A stretch of DNA of 43,772 nucleotides from Verrucomicrobiota bacterium (GTDB lineage: Bacteria; Verrucomicrobiota; Verrucomicrobiia; Limisphaerales; UBA9464), in contig VHCG01000034.1 in NCBI GenBank assembly GCA_016871805.1, forward strand, positions 1-43,772, written 5' to 3'. The notes beneath the pieces are model-generated. The model did no database searches and was not told the DNA's origin. It saw only the letters and a program-made list of their open reading frames with translations. The position numbers and the translations under genes are program-made. Shown one piece after another: positions 40,555 to 43,772 of this stretch (within the stretch, counting starts at the first letter, position 1; each line of letters opens with the position of its first letter).

Positions 40555-41568
40555 ATGGAGTGGGTTAAGAAAAACATGGTGTTCGTGATCGCTTTGGCGG
40601 TCGCAGTCCTGCTCATGGGCGGTGGCGTGTGGTACCTTCTTGGGACCAAAGCCGACGCCGACTCTGTTGACGCGGAGCTTCAGGCCAAGAACCAAGAGCT
40701 CGATGGGCTGATCCAACGTCCGGTTTATCCCGACGCCGCGAACATCAAGCTGGCCAAGGGGGAGGAGACCCGGGTGTCTGACTTCATCAAGCAGGCCCGC
40801 TCCCACTTCACCGAACTCCAGAAGCCGGAGGGACTCGACACGGCAGGCTTCAAGTCGCACCTCGAAGCCACGATCAGCGAACTCCTTCGCGATGCGGAGC
40901 GCGCGGGAGTTAAGCTTCCCGACTCTGCCACTAAGACCGGATACGGATTCACCTTCGATGATCCCCGGAAACAACTGCAGTTACCGGCCAATTCACTGGT
41001 ACCTCTGACAGTCCAACTGGGCGATTTGAAGGCTCTCTGTCAGGTCTTGTTCGATGCGAGGATCCCTTCGCTCGTTTCCTTGAAGCGGGCCCAGGTGCTT
41101 ACCAATGAGACCGGCTTGAACCCGAACATCTGCAGCAAGAAAATTGAGACCAATTCGACATTGGGCTCGGTGCGATACCCCTACGAAGTGGTCTTCCAGG
41201 GATTCAGTCCCGAGCTGGCCTCTGTTCTGAACGGGCTCATCCAGTCGACGAATGCGTTCGTCGTCAAATCCTTGAATGTGGAGCGCGGTAATTTGGAGAC
41301 TTCCACCCCCGCCCAGCCAGTCAACCCAATGGGTGGTATGCGCAATCCATACGGAATGGATCCGAATTTGATGCGACGGTACGGAATGATGCCCGGTGGC
41401 GCCGCGCAGGCAGCCCCGGCTGAATCACAACCCGCAAACCGCCCAGGCGAAGTTGTTGTGGAGGAGAAACCTCTAAAGATCACCATGGGAGTCGAGCTCA
41501 TCAAGCTGCTGCCCCAAGAGGTTCCCGCAAAGGCGACCCGAGCTCCCGCGGCTGATCCCTCCAACTGA
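40555..41568 (+). CDS. Amuc_1100-like pilus operon protein
   Basis: 337 residues with an N-terminal membrane helix (MVFVIALAVAVLLMGGGVWYLL) and a long coiled coil (about 37-105). A globular domain then has a PilO-like ferredoxin fold (VPLTVQLGDLKALCQVLFDARIPSL, YPYEVVFQGFSPELASVLNGLIQ). A Met/Gly/Pro-rich linker (PMGGMRNPYGMDPNLMRRYGMMPGG) precedes the C-terminus. Position and length fit Amuc_1100. It starts one base after the PilM stop. Confidence 0.82.
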   Translation: MEWVKKNMVFVIALAVAVLLMGGGVWYLLGTKADADSVDAELQAKNQELDGLIQRPVYPDAANIKLAKGEETRVSDFIKQARSHFTELQKPEGLDTAGFKSHLEATISELLRDAERAGVKLPDSATKTGYGFTFDDPRKQLQLPANSLVPLTVQLGDLKALCQVLFDARIPSLVSLKRAQVLTNETGLNPNICSKKIETNSTLGSVRYPYEVVFQGFSPELASVLNGLIQSTNAFVVKSLNVERGNLETSTPAQPVNPMGGMRNPYGMDPNLMRRYGMMPGGAAQAAPAESQPANRPGEVVVEEKPLKITMGVELIKLLPQEVPAKATRAPAADPSN

Positions 41569-41606
41569 TCAGAATCACGTTCGACTGGACCCTCATAGAA
41601 AGTCCC

Positions 41607-42380
41607 ATGGAATTCCTTAAAAAGCACTACGAGAAGATCGTTCTCAGTGCCGTGCTTCTGGTCGTTGCTGGAGTGGCCTTTTGGCTGACCCAGGCCGTCA
41701 GTCAAGTTCAGATGTCCTTGGAGGAGCAGCTCAAAGCGCGTGTTCGCGGCAGTAAGAAGCAGCTTCAGCCTGTAGACTTGACGAACGCCGTCGCCGCAGT
41801 CCGGCAGCTGGAACGCCCCGTGCCTCTTGAGCTTTCCGGCGGGCACAGTGTCTTCAATCCGTTCCGATGGATCCGTGGCTCGGATGGATCTCCGAAACTT
41901 GATCCGCGGCAGGATCTGTCAGCCACTTTGAAACTTGTCCAAACGAAACCTTTGAACTTGAAGCTCGTCTATGTGGGACCAACCGGCGTTGGTGATCCCT
42001 ATCGGTACGAATTCAGCATCGAGCAGCAGGCTTCAAAGAAGGTCTCAGAGCGGCGGGCGGTTTCAACGTCGCTCACCGAGGGAACCAAAAATAACCTGTT
42101 CCGCCTTCAGGAAGTTCGGGGGCCGAAGGACACCGCGAGTGAGGTGGTCATCCAGTTGATCGGTGGTGAAACCATAGTCCTCGCCAAGGGCAAACCTTTC
42201 GAAAAAGCAATGGGCTATGCCGCGGACCTCAGGTTTGAAAACCGGGATTTCGCGGGAAAAAGGACGGATGATTCCCTCTCCCTGTCTGGCGCGAATTACA
42301 AGATTGTTGCCATCGGGAAAGATGGGCTTGTAGTTTCAGCGCCTAACGGAACCCGGACAACGATCAAGGCAGCGCAATAA
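41607..42380 (+). CDS. Amuc_1099-like pilus operon protein
   Basis: 257 residues with one N-terminal membrane helix (IVLSAVLLVVAGVAFWLTQAV). The rest is periplasmic: a helical stretch, then beta-rich segments (LKLVYVGPTGVGDPYRYEFSIEQ, LSLSGANYKIVAIGKDGLVVSAPNGTRTTI) resembling PilP-like or GspC homology-region folds. By position it corresponds to Amuc_1099, between the Amuc_1100-like gene and the secretin. It may connect the inner-membrane complex to the secretin. 38 bp after the previous gene. Confidence 0.78.
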   Translation: MEFLKKHYEKIVLSAVLLVVAGVAFWLTQAVSQVQMSLEEQLKARVRGSKKQLQPVDLTNAVAAVRQLERPVPLELSGGHSVFNPFRWIRGSDGSPKLDPRQDLSATLKLVQTKPLNLKLVYVGPTGVGDPYRYEFSIEQQASKKVSERRAVSTSLTEGTKNNLFRLQEVRGPKDTASEVVIQLIGGETIVLAKGKPFEKAMGYAADLRFENRDFAGKRTDDSLSLSGANYKIVAIGKDGLVVSAPNGTRTTIKAAQ

Positions 42381-42450
42381 TCCTAACCAGTTCTTCATCA
42401 ATTTCTTCGAGCCTGTCACTGAGTCTTCTCGATTTCCAACCGCAAGTACC

Positions 42451-43772
42451 ATGTTGAAACTGCACCGTCTCGTCAGCTTGTTGCTGCTCCTCGCCGCCGC
42501 CCAGCCGGCGTTCTCCCAGTCACCGAGTCAGCTCGCCGAGGAAGAGTCTGTCCGGCGTCAAGAGAAACAGATCCTTCTGGGAAAGACCATTGAGGCCGCA
42601 AAGGCCGCAACCGCGGCACGGGATTTTGCGGGATCCGCCAAACTCTATGAGGATGCTTGGACGCTGACCGACCAGCTTGGAGCTGCTGCCGAGGCGGAGC
42701 GGGCCCAAGTGCGTTCAGGTCTTTCGGGAGCCAGGCTTGAACTGGCCAAGGCCGCCGCAAAGCGGGGGGACTATCGGGAGGCTCAAACCCAGGTGGCTCG
42801 GGCCTTGAAGGTTGATCCCACCAATGCGGCAGCGAAAAGCTTCAAGGCAGAGAACGACAAAGAGATGGCACAACTTGTCGGCAAGATGCCATCGGAGGAG
42901 GCTCTGTCCCAGGTTCCGGCCGCAAAGGCTCAGGAGCTCAAGGCGGCCACGCTCGCTCAGGATGGAAAGTTGCTCTATGAGGCTGGCAAACTGGATGACG
43001 CAGAGAAAATCCTCAAACAAGCCAAGGAGATCAGCCCGGACAACCGCACGGCAAACTACTACCTCGAGTTGATCCAGCAGGCTCGTTTCGGCCGATCGGT
43101 CCAGACCAAGAAACTGACGACACGGGAAATGTTGCTCGAGGTCGAACAGGCTTGGTCGCTGCCCACGAACAACCTTCCTGACGCAAATCCTTTCGCGAGG
43201 ACCAACTTGATCTACACCGGAACCGGACGTCAGGCCATTCAGCACAAGCTCGACCGGATCGTTCTGAATGACGTCAAATTCGACGGAGTCACCTTGGCCG
43301 AGGTCGTCAAGTATCTTGATGAGCAGACCCGCCTCAGGGATCCCGAGAAGCGGGGAATCAATTTCATCATCAATTCATCGATCGTGGAGGCCGCGACGCC
43401 CCAGCTAGGACAGACCCAGCTGGACCCCACCACAGGGGCTCCCATCGCACAGGCAACTGAGGAACCGGTTGACCTCAACAACGTCATCATCCGCCTCTCG
43501 CCCGGACTTCGAAACGTCCGATTGGCCGATGCGATCGATGCGATCGCCAAGGTGGCAGAACGACCCTTGAAGTACTCCATTGAGGACTATGCGATCGTGT
43601 TTACGCAGCGTCGCAAGGAGCGTCAGCTTCTATTCACACGCACCTACAGAGTCAACGCCAACACGTTCATCCAGGGTCTTGAGTCCGTCATGGGAATGGA
43701 CATGGGTGTCGGGAGTGGCTCAGGCGGTGGCGGCGGTGGCGGCGGTGGCGGTGGTGGCGGTGGTGGTGGTGG
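42451..43772 (+). CDS. Secretin of the pilus-like system (partial, Amuc_1098-like)
   Basis: Open to the right edge; about 440 residues visible from the ATG at 42451. A signal peptide (LVSLLLLLAAAQPAFS) leads to a helical TPR-like region (about 40-210: DFAGSAKLYEDAW, DYREAQTQVARALKVDPTNAAA, GKLDDAEKILKQAKEISPDN). Then come secretin N-domains (LDRIVLNDVKFDGVTLAEVVKYLDEQT, NVIIRLSPGLRNVRLADAIDAI). The visible part ends in a run of at least 15 glycines encoded by GGC/GGT repeats (from about 43728). The outer-membrane ring domain lies beyond the window. Together with the three genes before it this forms one pilus/secretion operon. Confidence 0.85.
   Translation, partial: MLKLHRLVSLLLLLAAAQPAFSQSPSQLAEEESVRRQEKQILLGKTIEAAKAATAARDFAGSAKLYEDAWTLTDQLGAAAEAERAQVRSGLSGARLELAKAAAKRGDYREAQTQVARALKVDPTNAAAKSFKAENDKEMAQLVGKMPSEEALSQVPAAKAQELKAATLAQDGKLLYEAGKLDDAEKILKQAKEISPDNRTANYYLELIQQARFGRSVQTKKLTTREMLLEVEQAWSLPTNNLPDANPFARTNLIYTGTGRQAIQHKLDRIVLNDVKFDGVTLAEVVKYLDEQTRLRDPEKRGINFIINSSIVEAATPQLGQTQLDPTTGAPIAQATEEPVDLNNVIIRLSPGLRNVRLADAIDAIAKVAERPLKYSIEDYAIVFTQRRKERQLLFTRTYRVNANTFIQGLESVMGMDMGVGSGSGGGGGGGGGGGGGGGG

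Overview
The window is GC-rich bacterial DNA and most probably comes from a free-living member of the Verrucomicrobiota (PVC superphylum). Four things support this. The right end carries an operon shaped like the Akkermansia Amuc_1098-1101 pilus-like locus (PilM-like ATPase fold, Amuc_1100-like protein, Amuc_1099-like protein, secretin). There is a very large PVC-type heme-binding propeller/HEAT/cytochrome c protein, and a secreted ThuA plus DUF1080 protein. Several secreted proteins end in the same W...FYR type beta domain that is common in this phylum. No rRNA, tRNA, CRISPR array or intact transposase gene was seen.

Layout. 1-3.3 kb: trpD, coupled to a DUF6174 secreted protein that runs off the left edge, then a frameshifted GDSL/SGNH esterase relic. 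3.3-4.7 kb: a DUF5069-like protein convergent with a 2OG-Fe(II) oxygenase. 5.0-7.0 kb: a compact arsenic operon read leftwards (arsR, aquaporin, DUF6428, thioredoxin-type arsC) with coupled stop/start overlaps. 7.1-10.8 kb: an S9 peptidase divergent from an acyltransferase that contains an ankyrin insert. 10.8-13.9 kb: the PVC heme/HEAT protein.

13.9-16.6 kb is the accessory island. It holds more than a dozen copies of a short GGGG(A/C)CAGGTC repeat, a GTG-started VapBC-like toxin-antitoxin pair with two palindromes upstream, a Sel1-repeat gene, and a hairpin-rich stretch of about 330 bp. That stretch contains an inverted pair of related hairpins with compensatory stem changes. This region looks most worth following up.

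16.6-26.8 kb: secreted and envelope proteins, including an ABC exporter, a small secreted protein and a matrixin metalloprotease joined by ATGA overlaps, a TPR-redoxin protein, and ThuA-DUF1080. 26.9-30.0 kb: a leftward GntR(YtrA)/ABC ATPase/pseudopilin/ABC permease operon, in which a pilin-like protein sits between transporter subunits. 30.1-38.5 kb: mostly housekeeping and metabolic genes read rightwards: a DapA-family lyase/synthase, a TIGR04073 lipoprotein with a strong terminator, ispE, ppnP, a Nudix hydrolase, tadA, a TIM-barrel isomerase, recG, and an unusual HAD phosphatase/TPMT-type methyltransferase fusion. 38.6 kb to the right edge: the pilus-like/secretin operon, cut off inside a poly-glycine tract of the secretin.

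All functional statements rest on motif recognition by eye. No database search was run.
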